Below, piece after piece: positions 15,677 through 25,051 of a stretch of 42,699 nt of DNA. How positions within the stretch are numbered: position 1 is the first letter of the stretch; each line of letters starts with the position of its first letter. This DNA comes from Bacteroidales bacterium (lineage in GTDB: Bacteria > Bacteroidota > Bacteroidia > Bacteroidales > Bacteroidaceae), in assembly GCA_004556745.1 (NCBI GenBank), contig SFFY01000023.1:1-42699 (forward strand). Direction: 5' to 3'. The position numbers and the translations under genes were made by a program. Below the pieces are notes generated by a model, which was not told where the DNA came from, searched no databases, and saw only the letters and a list, made by a program, of their open reading frames with translations.

Positions 15677-16502
15677 GACTCCCGTGTCCCTTGCCTGAAA
15701 AGAGCGCGGCGCCGCTTTCGATGGCGGCGGTGACGTAGGTCTTTGCGGCGGCGACGGCATCGGGCAAATTCTTGCCGCAAGCCAAGTGGGCGGCAATGGC
15801 GGAAGAAAGTGTGCAACCCGTGCCGTGTGTGTTGCGCGAGGCAATGCGCTTGCCGGGATAGGCGCGGAAAGAACTATTATAATAGAGATAATCCGTGGGC
15901 GCACCTTCTGCGTGACCGCCTTTTAGCAGCACCGCCGCGCCGCCGCAGGCTTGGCTGAGACGATGCAGCCATTCTTTTTTCTCAATCTCTTTTTCCCTTT
16001 TATTATTCCCCGAAAAAGTTTCGGCAAATCCCGCAACGTCTGTGCCAGCCGCGCGCAGCAGAGTTTCGGCCTCGGGGAGGTTGGGCGTGACGAGGGTGGC
16101 AAGGGGCAGCAACTCCTTTTGCAAGACGGGCACGGCGGAGGCTTCGAGGAGGGGCATGCCGGAAGTGGAAAGCATCACGGGGTCCACCACCACAAACTTT
16201 GGTTTATATTCGCGCAGCAACTTCGCCACGGCCTGCACCACGGCGGCATTGCCGAGCATACCCGTCTTGACTGCCACGGGCATAAAGTCGTCCATCACAG
16301 CTGCAGCCTGGCGATACACCAGCCCGCCGTCCACCGCCTCGCTCTCGCGCACGCCGACCGAGCTTTGCACAGTCACGGCCGTCACGGCCGCCTGCCCGTA
16401 GCAGCCTAAGGCAGCAAAGGTCTTGAGGTCGGCAATAATGCCCGCGCCGCCCGAAGGGTCGAGGCCGGCAATGGTGAGACAGGGGATGAGGGATTGGGGC
16501 AT
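15624..16502 (-). CDS. thiD: HMP/HMP-P kinase ThiD
   Basis: This kinase phosphorylates hydroxymethylpyrimidine (and its phosphate) to HMP-PP, the ThiE substrate. Motifs seen are TIAGLDPSGGAGIIADLKTF at the N-terminus, AVKTGMLG, VVDPVM, TPNLPEAE, and the anion hole THGTGCTLSSAIAAHLA. It has 292 residues, slightly longer than the usual 265-275. The extra length includes a charged insert around 160-175 (NNKREKEIEKKEW) and the C-terminal tail that overlaps ogt. Together with thiC and thiE nearby it completes the pyrimidine branch of thiamin synthesis. Confidence 0.95.
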   Translation of the reverse strand: MPQSLIPCLTIAGLDPSGGAGIIADLKTFAALGCYGQAAVTAVTVQSSVGVRESEAVDGGLVYRQAAAVMDDFMPVAVKTGMLGNAAVVQAVAKLLREYKPKFVVVDPVMLSTSGMPLLEASAVPVLQKELLPLATLVTPNLPEAETLLRAAGTDVAGFAETFSGNNKREKEIEKKEWLHRLSQACGGAAVLLKGGHAEGAPTDYLYYNSSFRAYPGKRIASRNTHGTGCTLSSAIAAHLACGKNLPDAVAAAKTYVTAAIESGAALFSGKGHGSLNHFFGNMPFPNPAESV

Positions 16503-16572
16503 ATATATAATAAGTATGGGATGGATTGTCTCAAATAATTAAAAGGTCTTTGATAAAAACCATGAAAAACAT

Positions 16573-16700
16573 CTTGCTTCGTTTGAAGCCCTGCGGGCTA
16601 CGCCGCCGGTCTTAACGCCGAGCCTGTGAGCCTCACGGCTCGCGCTCGCCCTTAATCCCTGCGGCTGCGGTCGGTGCCCGCCCGCTTCAAACGTCGCAAG
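16573..16700 (-). repeat. Dispersed structured intergenic repeat, copy 2
   Basis: The terminal arms CTTGCTTCGTTTGAAGC (16573-16589) and GCTTCAAACGTCGCAAG (16684-16700) can pair. The interior, read on the minus strand, matches 1-107 in block order (CCGACCGCAGCCGCAGGGAT, TAAGGGCGAGC, GGCTCGGCGTTAAG, CGGCGGCG). The right side continues into TAAAAACCATTAAAAACC (16702-16719). Confidence 0.75.
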
Positions 16701-16701
16701 G

Positions 16702-16937
16702 TAAAAACCATTAAAAACCCGTGAGACCTTGATGCTATCTCGAAAAGCGTTGAAAATTTTCCATTGGAAACGGGTTTTTCCTGGTTTTTCCCTTGTTCTG
16801 TGTGAGGCGGGCGGAAACCGACCGCCGCCTTAGCGGAGAGAACACGAGACGAAAGTCAACAGACTTTCAGGCTCGGGGACTATCCGATAAGGCAAGCCGC
16901 AGGCCCACACAGAACAAGTGGTTTTTAATGGTTTTTA
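16702..16937. repeat. Hairpin element bounded by two perfect inverted repeats
   Basis: An 18-bp outer repeat, TAAAAACCATTAAAAACC (16702-16719), reappears exactly inverted at 16920-16937. Inside it lies a 127-bp body (16792-16918) with perfect 13-bp ends, CTTGTTCTGTGTG and CACACAGAACAAG. The body includes GGAAACCGACCGC-type blocks resembling the neighbouring repeat copy. No gene is visible in 16503-16959. The element ends 23 bases before the dnaE stop. Confidence 0.75.
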
Positions 16938-16959
16938 TCTATATCAACCAACCAATGTT

Positions 16960-19900
16960 TCAGTTCAATTTATACTTAATGCCGGGCGTTTCCTTCGCAA
17001 AGTCCACAAGTTCTTTGGTCACGGCGATGCCGGGCGTTTGCGAGCGGAGCGAAACGCTGAAACTCTTGTTCGGTTCTTTTAAAGTAATATAAAGTTCCGT
17101 CTTTCCCGGTTTTTGCAGCAACGTGGTGAGTTCTTGCGTCGCAAGGGCATCGAGTTCGTCGAGATTAAGCGTAAAGGTGATGCGCTGAATCTTGTTTTCC
17201 TTCACGTCAGAAAGGAACTCGATTTTCGTGATACGCAGGTCGTAGTTGCCGGGCTTCCAGTGCCGCTCCTCAACGTGGGCGGTGATGAAAAGCGAATTGC
17301 CGATGGTGAAATATCCGCTATGGCGTGCCCAGTCGTCTCCGAATAGAGCGATTTCGCCTGCTCCTTCATAGTCTTCCAGTTTTACGATACCGTAAGGCTT
17401 TCCCATCTTGGTCTGCCCCGTGCGTACGGAGGTTACGATGCCGCCCACGGTTATGTCCTGGTCTTTATAGGGGGAAATGTCGGCGAGGTCGGGGGCATGG
17501 TTGCTGCAAACGTCGGTAAGAATGATGCTGTAATCATCGAGCGGATGCCCGGATATATACACACTGATGAGTTCGCGCTCACGGTTAAGGCGTTCCAGCG
17601 CACTCCACTGCTCATATTCCTCGGGAATTTCAGGCTTCGTGGCCTCCGCCATATCGGTTGCGCCGAAAAGAGAATTTTGGCTGGTCAACAAATCCTGCTG
17701 ATAGCGCACGCCATAGCGCAGGAGCGTGTCCATAAACACTTCGCCGCGCGAATTTTTGGCGAAGAACTGCTCGCGCTTCATAGTTTCGAAACTATCGAAC
17801 GCGCCGGCAAGGGCAAGATTTTCGAGGCACTTGCGGTTGCACGCGCTGAGGTTCACACGCTCCACGAGGTCGAAGACCGACTTGTAAGGGCCGTTTTCAT
17901 TTCTTTCTTTAATAATACATTCCACCGCCGATTCGCCCACACCCTTCACGGCTGCCAGTCCGAAGCGGATATTTCCTTCGTGATTGACGCTGAATTTGGC
18001 GTTACTCTCGTTAATATCCGGGCCGAGCGTGCGTACGCCCATAGACTTGCTCTCGTCCATGAGCTTCATGATTTCGTTGATGTTGGAGAGGTTTCGGCTC
18101 ATGTTGCCCGCCATGTATTGCGCGGGGTAGTTCGCCTTGAGGTACGCCGTCTGATAGGCCACCCAAGAGTAGCAAGTGGCGTGGCTCTTGTTGAACGCAT
18201 AGGAGGCAAAGGCGCGCCAGTCGTTCCAAATCTTTTCCAAAATCTTCTCGTCGTAGCCGTTGGCCTTGCCGCCCGAGATAAATTTGGGGTACATGTGGTT
18301 CAGTTTCTCGATGAGCTTCTTACCCATCGCCTTACGCAGGGCGTCGCTCTCGCCGCGCGTGAAGTCGGCAATGAGGCGCGAAAGTAGCATCACCTGCTCC
18401 TGATAGACCGTGATGCCGTAGGTGTCTTTGAGATATTTCTCCATGCACGGCAGGTCGTAGACGATTGGCTCGTCGCCGTGCTTGCGGGCGATGAACTGCG
18501 GGATATACGCCATAGGGCCCGGGCGGTAAAGGGCGTTCATCGCGATTAGGTCTTCAAAGGTAGAGGGTTGCAGCTCGCGCAGATATTTCTGCATACCTGC
18601 CGACTCAAACTGGAAGGTGCCGATGGTGCGCCCGTCGCAGAAGAGCTGATAAGTGGCGGGGTCGTCAATTGGTATGCGGTCGATGTCAAGTTCGATGCCG
18701 AGACTTTCCCGGATGTTTTCGAGGGCTTCCTTGATAATGGAGAGCGTTTTCAGTCCGAGGAAGTCCATCTTGATTAGGCCCGTTTCCTCGATCACCTTTC
18801 CCTCGTATTGCGTGCATTGCACCTTTTCGCCGGTGTCTTTGTCCTCGGCCGTCGACACGGGCACCCAGTCCGAAATGTTGTCGCGGCAGATAATGAAGCC
18901 GCAGGCGTGGACGCCGGTGTTGCGCACGTTACCCTCGAGCATTTTTGCATAACGCAGCGTGTCGCGCATGATGGGATCGGGCGAACATTCTGCCTCGCGC
19001 AGTTCGGGAATGGCGGCAATGGCATTCTTAAGATTGAGCTTGGGAACTTTCCCGTCGGGGCCTTCGGGCAGTTTGTCGGGGATCAATTTGCAGAGGCGGT
19101 TGGAAACATCGAGGGGCAGCTTTTGCACGCGCGCCACGTCCTTTAAGGCAAGTTTCGTGGCCATTGTGCCGTAAGTGATGATATGTGCCACGTTGTCCTC
19201 GCCGTATTTCTTTGTCACCCAGTTCAGCACGCGGCCGCGGCCGTCATCGTCGAAGTCCACGTCAATATCGGGCAAAGAGATACGGTCAGGATTGAGAAAA
19301 CGCTCAAAAAGGAGGTCGTATTTAATGGGGTCGATTTGCGTGATGCCGAGACAGTAGGCCACGCAACTGCCTGCGGCGGAGCCACGGCCGGGACCGACGC
19401 TCACGTCGAGTTCCTCGCGGGCGGCGCGGATGAAGTCCTGCACAATGAGGAAGTAGCCCGGGAAACCCATCGTCTTCATAATATGCAGTTCAAACTTGAT
19501 GCGCTCGGAGGTTTCCTCATCTAAGGGGTCGCCGTAGCGTTTCTTGGCGCCTTCGTAGGCGAGCTTGGCGAGATAGTCGGCTTCAAGCTTGATGCGATAA
19601 AGTTTGTCGAAGCCGCCGAGTTTTTTAATCTTTGAAAGTCCGTCCTCGCGCGACATCACGACGTTGCCGTTCTCGTCCTGCGTAAATTCATCGTAGAGCT
19701 GTTCCTCCGTGAGCCGTTTGCGATATTCCTCTTCCGTGCCGAAGTCTTCGGGAATGGCGAAGTTGGGCATAATGGGCGCGTGGTCGATGGAATAGGTTTC
19801 TATCTTGTCGCAAATCTCGCACGTGTTGCGCAGCGTTTCAGGCAGGTCGGCGAAAACGGCGTTCATCTCTTCGCGCGTCTTAAACCATTCCTGCTTCGTG

Positions 19901-20793
19901 TAAAGCATGCGCGTGGGGTCGTTGAGGTCTTTGCCTGTCGAGAGGCATATAAGGCGGTCGTGCGCCTCCGCGTTTTCTTGGTTCACGAAATGGCAGTCGT
20001 TTGAACACATCGTTTTCACGCCGTATTTCGCAGCGAGGGCGAGCAATTCTTTATTGACTTGCTCTTGCAGGGGATAGGTTTCGCGGTTGGCGTTGATGGA
20101 AGGATCGGTCACTTTGTGGCGTTGCAGCTCGAGGTAATAGTCGTCACCGAACACGCGCTTGAACCATTGCACGGCCTGCTCGGCTTCCTCAATCCTTCCT
20201 TTAAGTATCTTTTGCGGTATCTCGCCGCCGAGACAGGCCGAGCAGCAGATAATGCCTTCAGAGTAGGTTTCGAGGTCTTTGTGGTCGGTACGTGGGCGCA
20301 TGTAAAATCCGTCGACCCACGAGCGCGACACGATTTTTACGAGATTATGATAGCCTTTCTCGTTTTTTGCAAGGAGAATGAGGTGCCAGCCGCTTTGGTC
20401 CTGCTTGCCTTCGCGCAGGGTCTTGTCGCCGCGCCGCGCCACGTAGGCTTCGCAACCGAATATCGGTTTGAAGTCGGCAATGCGCTGCTGCTTTTCAATG
20501 GTCTTCGTGAGTTCTTCCTCCTTGGCGGCACGCTCTTCGGGCGAGAGGGCACAGTCGGCGGCGTGGAGCGCCTCGAGTTCTGCCTTTGCGGCGGAGAGCG
20601 CGCCCTTTGCCTTGCCGATTACCTTCTGCGCATAATTGTAGAACTCCTTGATGCCCATCATGTTGCCGTGGTCGGTCACGGCCATGCCGCGCATTTTGTT
20701 GCCGATTGCCTTGTCAACGAGCGCGGAAATGGAGGCCTGTCCGTCGAGGATAGAGTATTGTGTGTGTACGTGCAGATGTACAAAGTCTTCCAT
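16960..20793 (-). CDS. dnaE: DNA polymerase III alpha subunit
   Basis: This is the main replicative polymerase. The start at 20793 (MEDFVHLHVHTQYSILDGQ) fits the PHP domain N-terminus and gives 1277 residues, typical of Bacteroidetes and longer than E. coli (1160). An in-frame upstream start at 20877 would run through a terminator and is rejected. Visible parts are PHP motifs HLHVHT and VTDHGNMMG, polymerase active-site aspartates in PDIDVDFD (about 509-515), YQEQVM and FNKSHATCYS further on, and a C-terminal OB fold beginning near DITVGGIVTSV. It is preceded by its own gap with a terminator from the lipoprotein gene. Confidence 0.98.
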   Translation of the reverse strand: MEDFVHLHVHTQYSILDGQASISALVDKAIGNKMRGMAVTDHGNMMGIKEFYNYAQKVIGKAKGALSAAKAELEALHAADCALSPEERAAKEEELTKTIEKQQRIADFKPIFGCEAYVARRGDKTLREGKQDQSGWHLILLAKNEKGYHNLVKIVSRSWVDGFYMRPRTDHKDLETYSEGIICCSACLGGEIPQKILKGRIEEAEQAVQWFKRVFGDDYYLELQRHKVTDPSINANRETYPLQEQVNKELLALAAKYGVKTMCSNDCHFVNQENAEAHDRLICLSTGKDLNDPTRMLYTKQEWFKTREEMNAVFADLPETLRNTCEICDKIETYSIDHAPIMPNFAIPEDFGTEEEYRKRLTEEQLYDEFTQDENGNVVMSREDGLSKIKKLGGFDKLYRIKLEADYLAKLAYEGAKKRYGDPLDEETSERIKFELHIMKTMGFPGYFLIVQDFIRAAREELDVSVGPGRGSAAGSCVAYCLGITQIDPIKYDLLFERFLNPDRISLPDIDVDFDDDGRGRVLNWVTKKYGEDNVAHIITYGTMATKLALKDVARVQKLPLDVSNRLCKLIPDKLPEGPDGKVPKLNLKNAIAAIPELREAECSPDPIMRDTLRYAKMLEGNVRNTGVHACGFIICRDNISDWVPVSTAEDKDTGEKVQCTQYEGKVIEETGLIKMDFLGLKTLSIIKEALENIRESLGIELDIDRIPIDDPATYQLFCDGRTIGTFQFESAGMQKYLRELQPSTFEDLIAMNALYRPGPMAYIPQFIARKHGDEPIVYDLPCMEKYLKDTYGITVYQEQVMLLSRLIADFTRGESDALRKAMGKKLIEKLNHMYPKFISGGKANGYDEKILEKIWNDWRAFASYAFNKSHATCYSWVAYQTAYLKANYPAQYMAGNMSRNLSNINEIMKLMDESKSMGVRTLGPDINESNAKFSVNHEGNIRFGLAAVKGVGESAVECIIKERNENGPYKSVFDLVERVNLSACNRKCLENLALAGAFDSFETMKREQFFAKNSRGEVFMDTLLRYGVRYQQDLLTSQNSLFGATDMAEATKPEIPEEYEQWSALERLNRERELISVYISGHPLDDYSIILTDVCSNHAPDLADISPYKDQDITVGGIVTSVRTGQTKMGKPYGIVKLEDYEGAGEIALFGDDWARHSGYFTIGNSLFITAHVEERHWKPGNYDLRITKIEFLSDVKENKIQRITFTLNLDELDALATQELTTLLQKPGKTELYITLKEPNKSFSVSLRSQTPGIAVTKELVDFAKETPGIKYKLN

Positions 20794-20813
20794 AGCGTAA
20801 GGTTTATAGATAC

Positions 20814-20845
20814 AAAAAGACCCGACCGGGCGGCCGGGTCTTTTG
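20814..20845 (-). terminator. Terminator after the DUF4270 lipoprotein gene
   Basis: AAAAGACCCG and CGGGTCTTTT arms around CCGGGCGG form a strong GC-rich hairpin with T tracts on either strand. It lies in the 58-base gap between the lipoprotein stop and the dnaE start. Confidence 0.85.
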
Positions 20846-20851
20846 TAATAT

Positions 20852-22339
20852 TTATTTCTTGAATTTCGTATATACAACGTTCAATTTCAGATTGCCGCCC
20901 GGCCCGCCTTCTATTTTCGCGGAGGACAGGCCGAGTTCGTTGCGCACGCGCTGCAACACGTTGGTGGAAGAGCCCGTGGAACCCGCAATGCTGCTGTATT
21001 CCGGCTTGACAGGGATAAGCACCATCTTATTCCAGTCTTTATTTTCTTCTTTTGCCTCCCACGCAGCATATTTTGCCTGGCGCTGCTCTTCTGTGTCAGA
21101 AACTTCTATGCCTGCACCGGCATCGCGCTCCTGCTTGAGAGTTGTGAGTATGCGCGAAATGTTGGTGAACTGATAGGCGTTCTTTGAAGTTGTGAAGAGC
21201 GTGAAATAGGAGGTATTGCTGTCGGGCAATTTGCCCTTCTCGAAGAAAGAGAACATCTCCTTTTTGCGTACCAGCAGCACGGCGGCCGGGGCTGGTAGCT
21301 TGTAGGTCGAACTGCTTTCGCTATTGAATCTGCGGAACGAGATAGAGGCGCCGCTAATGCTGTCGGTATAGTGCTCGCCGGCTATTATCTCATCGATGGG
21401 CAGAGTCAGTTCTGTGAATATGCCCGACGGTGATTTGAGATAAGTGTATGCGTTTGCCGGATCGGTCATCTCGGCGGGAATTTTGTTGCTGACGCGCGTG
21501 TTTTGCAGCACCTCCTCGGTAGCACCCATGCGCTGCATACCGTCCACGATGGAGTCCTTGCCGGCGATTGTGGTGTGGTAGCGGAAATACACGTTCATGG
21601 CCATCATGCTCGTTTGGAGCATAGAACCGATGCCGCCCACGGTCTTGAAATAAAAGCCGGGGCACACGTGGTGAATGAACTGGTAGGAATTTTTGAAGTA
21701 TTCGGGGTGCTGGTAATATTTCTCCAAGATCCACGCACCGTAAGAGGCGGGCAGTTTCACCACGATGCTGCGATAGTATGTCGTTCCACTATTCACGTTC
21801 TCCGAACGCGTGAGGTCTTTCACCGTATAAGTAAGGTCCTTTTTCACGTTCGACGTGGTGCTCACGAAGTCCTGCGGGTCGAGGTTTGTGTAGTAGTTCA
21901 CATTTTCCTTCATCACCTTTGCCGTGTCGAGTTCCTGCACAGACAGTTTCATCGTGGTGAGGGAGTCGCCGTAATAAGAATCGAAATAGATGCGAATATC
22001 GCAGGAGTCGGCAATGATATTCCCGTCATCATCTTTCACCATTGAGGTACGGGCGGGGAGGGCGAAGTTTTCAAAGATATTGAACTGCGCGAGAAAGTCG
22101 CAAGTCGTCTTTGCGCGTGTCTCGGGGTCGATGATGCTGCCGAGGTAGCAGGTGCTGGTGTTGGCGAGCACGGAGTCTACACCGAGAGCCTGCGAATTGA
22201 CATTGAAGACCTGTGTGGAAGTTTCTACGAAATTATTAGACGGCATAATGTCTCCGCCCAGAGTGCCCGTATCGTCTGTGCAGGCAGTGAGCGAGGTGAG
22301 CAGGAGCGCAAAGAGGGAAAGCAACAGATGCTTGTTCAT
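20852..22339 (-). CDS. DUF4270-type lipoprotein
   Basis: The 495-residue protein has a lipoprotein signal peptide with lipobox LTAC (cysteine at about residue 20), followed by TDDTGTLGGDIMPSN. The rest is a long beta-rich secreted region without a recognised catalytic motif. The pattern TGTLGGDIMP near the start and the placement next to a glycogen synthase gene match the DUF4270 family of Bacteroidales. Function is unknown. Expected location is the outer membrane or periplasm. It lies 51 bases downstream of the glycogen synthase domain gene and may be co-transcribed with it. Confidence 0.78.
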   Translation of the reverse strand: MNKHLLLSLFALLLTSLTACTDDTGTLGGDIMPSNNFVETSTQVFNVNSQALGVDSVLANTSTCYLGSIIDPETRAKTTCDFLAQFNIFENFALPARTSMVKDDDGNIIADSCDIRIYFDSYYGDSLTTMKLSVQELDTAKVMKENVNYYTNLDPQDFVSTTSNVKKDLTYTVKDLTRSENVNSGTTYYRSIVVKLPASYGAWILEKYYQHPEYFKNSYQFIHHVCPGFYFKTVGGIGSMLQTSMMAMNVYFRYHTTIAGKDSIVDGMQRMGATEEVLQNTRVSNKIPAEMTDPANAYTYLKSPSGIFTELTLPIDEIIAGEHYTDSISGASISFRRFNSESSSTYKLPAPAAVLLVRKKEMFSFFEKGKLPDSNTSYFTLFTTSKNAYQFTNISRILTTLKQERDAGAGIEVSDTEEQRQAKYAAWEAKEENKDWNKMVLIPVKPEYSSIAGSTGSSTNVLQRVRNELGLSSAKIEGGPGGNLKLNVVYTKFKK

Positions 22340-22390
22340 ACAATATTATATATATGTATAGCCGGGTTGGGGTTTTAAGGGAATGGGGGA

Positions 22391-23221
22391 TTATGCCTCT
22401 GCGGCAGGGGCGTCGGAAACGGCGGTGAAGAAGTCGCGGCACACGATGCCGGGCTTTTCTTCCATTTCCGCTTTCAGCAGCACGGGCTTGCCCTGACTGC
22501 GTGCCAGTTCTACGGCCTCGGGCTGCGCACCCGTTTCGCCCTCAATCACGGCATCGCTGAAGCGCACGGCAATCTCGTCGAGCGTGCAGCTGCCTGCGGT
22601 GTCGAGACCGCGCTCTTTAAGCGCGTCTTCGTTGGCCGCCTTGAAGGAGATAAGGCTTACGAGCCGCTGCATCTCGGGCAGGGAGGGCGTTTCGGCGTAA
22701 GGGCTGTAAACCACCTTCGTCCCCATGAAAGCAGGGTCTTCTGCGTATGCCGTTTTCACGAAGAAGGGCACAATGGACGTCATCCAGCCTTGGCAGTAGA
22801 TGACATCGGGCGTCCAGCGCAACTTTTTGAGGGTTTCGAGCACGCCGCGTGCATAGAACACGGCACGCTCCACGTTGTCCTCATACTCATGCCCTGCGTC
22901 GTCGCGCATCATCTTGCGTTTGTGGAAATAGTCATCGTTGTCGATGAAATACACTTGCATTCGGGCCGCCGGCAAAGAGGCGACCTTAATGATTAGAGGG
23001 TGATCCGTGTCGTCGATCACAATATTCATTCCCGAGAGACGTATCACCTCGTGCAACTGGTTGCGGCGTTCGTTGATGATTCCCCAACGGGGCATAAACG
23101 TTCTTATTTCCACGCCGGCGTCTTGTACGGCAGGCGGCAGTTCTCGTCCCGTAGTGGCCATAGGGCTTTCAGGAACGTAAGGCTTCATCTCCTGAGTGAT
23201 GAATAAAACTTTCTTGGACAT
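22391..23221 (-). CDS. Glycogen/starch synthase, N-terminal GT5 domain only
   Basis: The 276-residue protein begins MSKKVLFITQEMKPYVPESPMATTGRELPPAVQ, the GT5 N-terminal Rossmann start. DVIYCQGWMTSIVPFFVKT corresponds to the family's DVVHxHxWxTxL(VP) region. Normal GlgA is about 480 residues. The C-terminal GT1-like half with the KxGGL-like nucleotide site is missing, and the frame ends in a low-complexity Ala/Glu tail. Bacteroidales carry such short forms as full genes, so this is probably not a truncation. Catalytic ability is uncertain. Confidence 0.82.
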   Translation of the reverse strand: MSKKVLFITQEMKPYVPESPMATTGRELPPAVQDAGVEIRTFMPRWGIINERRNQLHEVIRLSGMNIVIDDTDHPLIIKVASLPAARMQVYFIDNDDYFHKRKMMRDDAGHEYEDNVERAVFYARGVLETLKKLRWTPDVIYCQGWMTSIVPFFVKTAYAEDPAFMGTKVVYSPYAETPSLPEMQRLVSLISFKAANEDALKERGLDTAGSCTLDEIAVRFSDAVIEGETGAQPEAVELARSQGKPVLLKAEMEEKPGIVCRDFFTAVSDAPAAEA

Positions 23222-23330
23222 TATTACGGTTTTGATTATAGCAAAGCGCCTACTCGGTTAAATTGAGTTTAGCTTGTGCCACGTTGACTATATTATAGGG
23301 AAAATTGCGCTTTGCCTATGTTTCCGCTTG

Positions 23331-23338
23331 CAAAGTTA
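23331..23338 (-). promoter_or_regulatory. Candidate -7 element for the glycogen synthase-DUF4270 unit
   Basis: TAACTTTG on the minus strand, an exact TAnnTTTG match, about 110 bases before the start. No well-spaced TTTG is seen. Confidence 0.45.
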
Positions 23339-23500
23339 CGATTTTTTTTCGTTTGATGCCCGCCGTAATTCTCCGTTAAGCCGTGCATTTTGTTAAAAAA
23401 TCAGTTTTTCTGCGTTTTTCATACGTGATATGTGGCAAATTATCTGTTATTTTGCACCCCGAAACCGTTAGGGCGATACATATTATATATATAATGTGTA

Positions 23501-23667
23501 AGTAAACAAGTTTACGAGTAAACGAGTAGACGAGTCATGACTTCATCGGCAACAACATTCTTGTCTTGTTTCTTTGAGATTTTCGGCTGCGCTCGGCAAT
23601 TTAAGTAAACTTATTGCACTCGCTTGCACGAAAATTTCCTTGTCAGCTCGTTTACTAGTCTACTAAG
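23501..23667. repeat. Composite repeat before panC
   Basis: Outer arms of the GTAAACGAGTA family (AGTAAACAAG, TTTACGAGTAAACGAGTAGA; right arm CTCGTTTACTAGTCTACTAA) enclose a copy of the GCAAAGATAG family (23584-23629, inverted relative to 3999-4081). One repeat family is therefore nested in another. No gene is visible in 23222-23676. An AT-rich palindrome (ACATATTATATATATAATGT) at about 23479-23498 precedes it. Confidence 0.75.
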
Positions 23668-23676
23668 AATAAATTT

Positions 23677-24534
23677 ATGATGAATATTCTTACCACTCAA
23701 AGCGACATGCGTGCGGCAATGGCGGCACTGCGTGCCGGCGCCAATCTCAAAGTAGGCCTCGTGCCTACCATGGGCGCGCTCCACGAGGGACACGCCTCGC
23801 TCGTCAGACGCTCGGTTAAGGAAAACGATGTAACCGTTGTCAGCGTCTTTGTAAATCCCACTCAATTCAACGATCCCACAGACCTTAAAAACTATCCGCG
23901 CACGCTCGAGGCTGACTGCCGTCTGCTCGCCGAACTCGGCGCGGACTACGTGTTTGCCCCCACGCCCGAGGATATATATCCCGAGCCGGACACCCGCGTG
24001 TTCTCTTTCCCGCCTATCGACACCGTGATGGAAGGACCGCGCCGCCCGGGCCACTTCAACGGGGTGTGCCAAATCGTAAGCAAGCTTTTCGACATCGTCA
24101 ACCCCGACCGCGCCTACTTCGGCGAGAAAGATTTTCAGCAAATCGCCGTCATCCGCGCCATGGTGCGCTACCTGCGCCTTTCCCTGGAAATCGTTTCCTG
24201 CCCCATCGTGCGCGAACCGAGCGGCCTCGCGCTCTCATCGCGCAACACGCTGCTCTCGCCTGAAGAAAAGGTCACGGCAGTGAATATCTCCAAAACGCTC
24301 TTCGCCGCACAGGATTACGCCAAGACGCACTCCGTGGCAGAGACGCACGACTACGTAGTCTCAACGCTCAATGCCATAGAAGGGCTGGAGGTGGAATACT
24401 TTGAAATAGTGGACGGTACGACGCTGCAAAGCGTCCGCTCTTGGGACGACACGCCTTATATCGTGGGCTGCATCACGGTCTACTGCGGCGCGAAGCCTAT
24501 CCGCCTGATCGACAATATTTGTTTCAAAAAGTAA
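23677..24534 (+). CDS. panC: Pantothenate synthetase
   Basis: PanC condenses pantoate and beta-alanine with ATP, the last step of pantothenate synthesis. The 285-residue protein has PTMGALHEGHASLVRRS (HxGH nucleotidyl-transfer motif), VSVFVNPTQFNDPTDLKNYPR, YFGEKDFQQ and LALSSRNTLLS. Two adjacent ATG codons (23677 and 23680) are equally possible starts. panD follows 138 bases later, and a repeat element fills the gap. Confidence 0.97.
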   Translation: MMNILTTQSDMRAAMAALRAGANLKVGLVPTMGALHEGHASLVRRSVKENDVTVVSVFVNPTQFNDPTDLKNYPRTLEADCRLLAELGADYVFAPTPEDIYPEPDTRVFSFPPIDTVMEGPRRPGHFNGVCQIVSKLFDIVNPDRAYFGEKDFQQIAVIRAMVRYLRLSLEIVSCPIVREPSGLALSSRNTLLSPEEKVTAVNISKTLFAAQDYAKTHSVAETHDYVVSTLNAIEGLEVEYFEIVDGTTLQSVRSWDDTPYIVGCITVYCGAKPIRLIDNICFKK

Positions 24535-24545
24535 CACAACTATTT

Positions 24546-24659
24546 TGTAAACGAGTAAACGAGTATACAAGTAAACAAGACAGAGATGTTTTGCTAATTA
24601 AATTTTACATGAGAAACTTGTCTCGTCTACTCGTTTACTTGTAAACTCGTCTACTAATT
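24546..24659. repeat. GTAAACGAGTA hairpin repeat between panC and panD
   Basis: Left arm GTAAACGAGTAAACGAGTAT and ACAAGTAAACAAGACA; right arm CTTGTCTCGTCTACTCGTTT and ACTTGTAAACTCGTCTACTA. The layout and much of the sequence equal 6251-6366 between atpB and atpE. It occupies nearly the whole panC-panD gap. Confidence 0.82.
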
Positions 24660-24672
24660 AACGAAGATTTAT

Positions 24673-25026
24673 ATGTTGCTGAGCATCTTAAAGTCTAAAA
24701 TACATTGCGCCCGCGTCACGGAAGCCAACCTCCACTATATGGGCAGCATCACCATCGACGAAGACTTGATGGACGCCGCCGGACTGGTGGCGGGCGAGCA
24801 TGTACACGTGGTGAACAACAACAACGGCGAGCGCATCGAGACTTACGTCATTCGCGGTCCGCGCCGCACGGGTTGCATCTGCCTCAATGGCGCCGCCGCC
24901 CGCAAGTTCCAGCCCGGCGACGAGGTAATCATTATGGCTTACGCCGCCATGTCGCCCGAAGAGGCCGCTACGTTTGTGCCGAAAATCGTATTTCCCGACG
25001 GCGCAAACAATAACAGCCTCGACTAA
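24673..25026 (+). CDS. panD: Aspartate 1-decarboxylase proenzyme
   Basis: PanD makes beta-alanine for PanC. The 117-residue proenzyme cleaves itself between G24 and S25 in YMGSITID, and S25 becomes the pyruvoyl cofactor. Other conserved parts are MLLSILKSKIHCARVT, ETYVIRGPRRTGCICLNGAAAR and GDEVIIMAYA. Length is normal. It forms a panC-panD unit, and no panB is in the window. Confidence 0.97.
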   Translation: MLLSILKSKIHCARVTEANLHYMGSITIDEDLMDAAGLVAGEHVHVVNNNNGERIETYVIRGPRRTGCICLNGAAARKFQPGDEVIIMAYAAMSPEEAATFVPKIVFPDGANNNSLD

Positions 25027-25051
25027 TCTGCTTTAATCTAATACTAAGAAC

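Noticed and set aside
20794..20877. N-terminal extension of dnaE by 28 residues
   Set aside because: The extension would translate through a terminator hairpin; the PHP domain begins properly at 20793.
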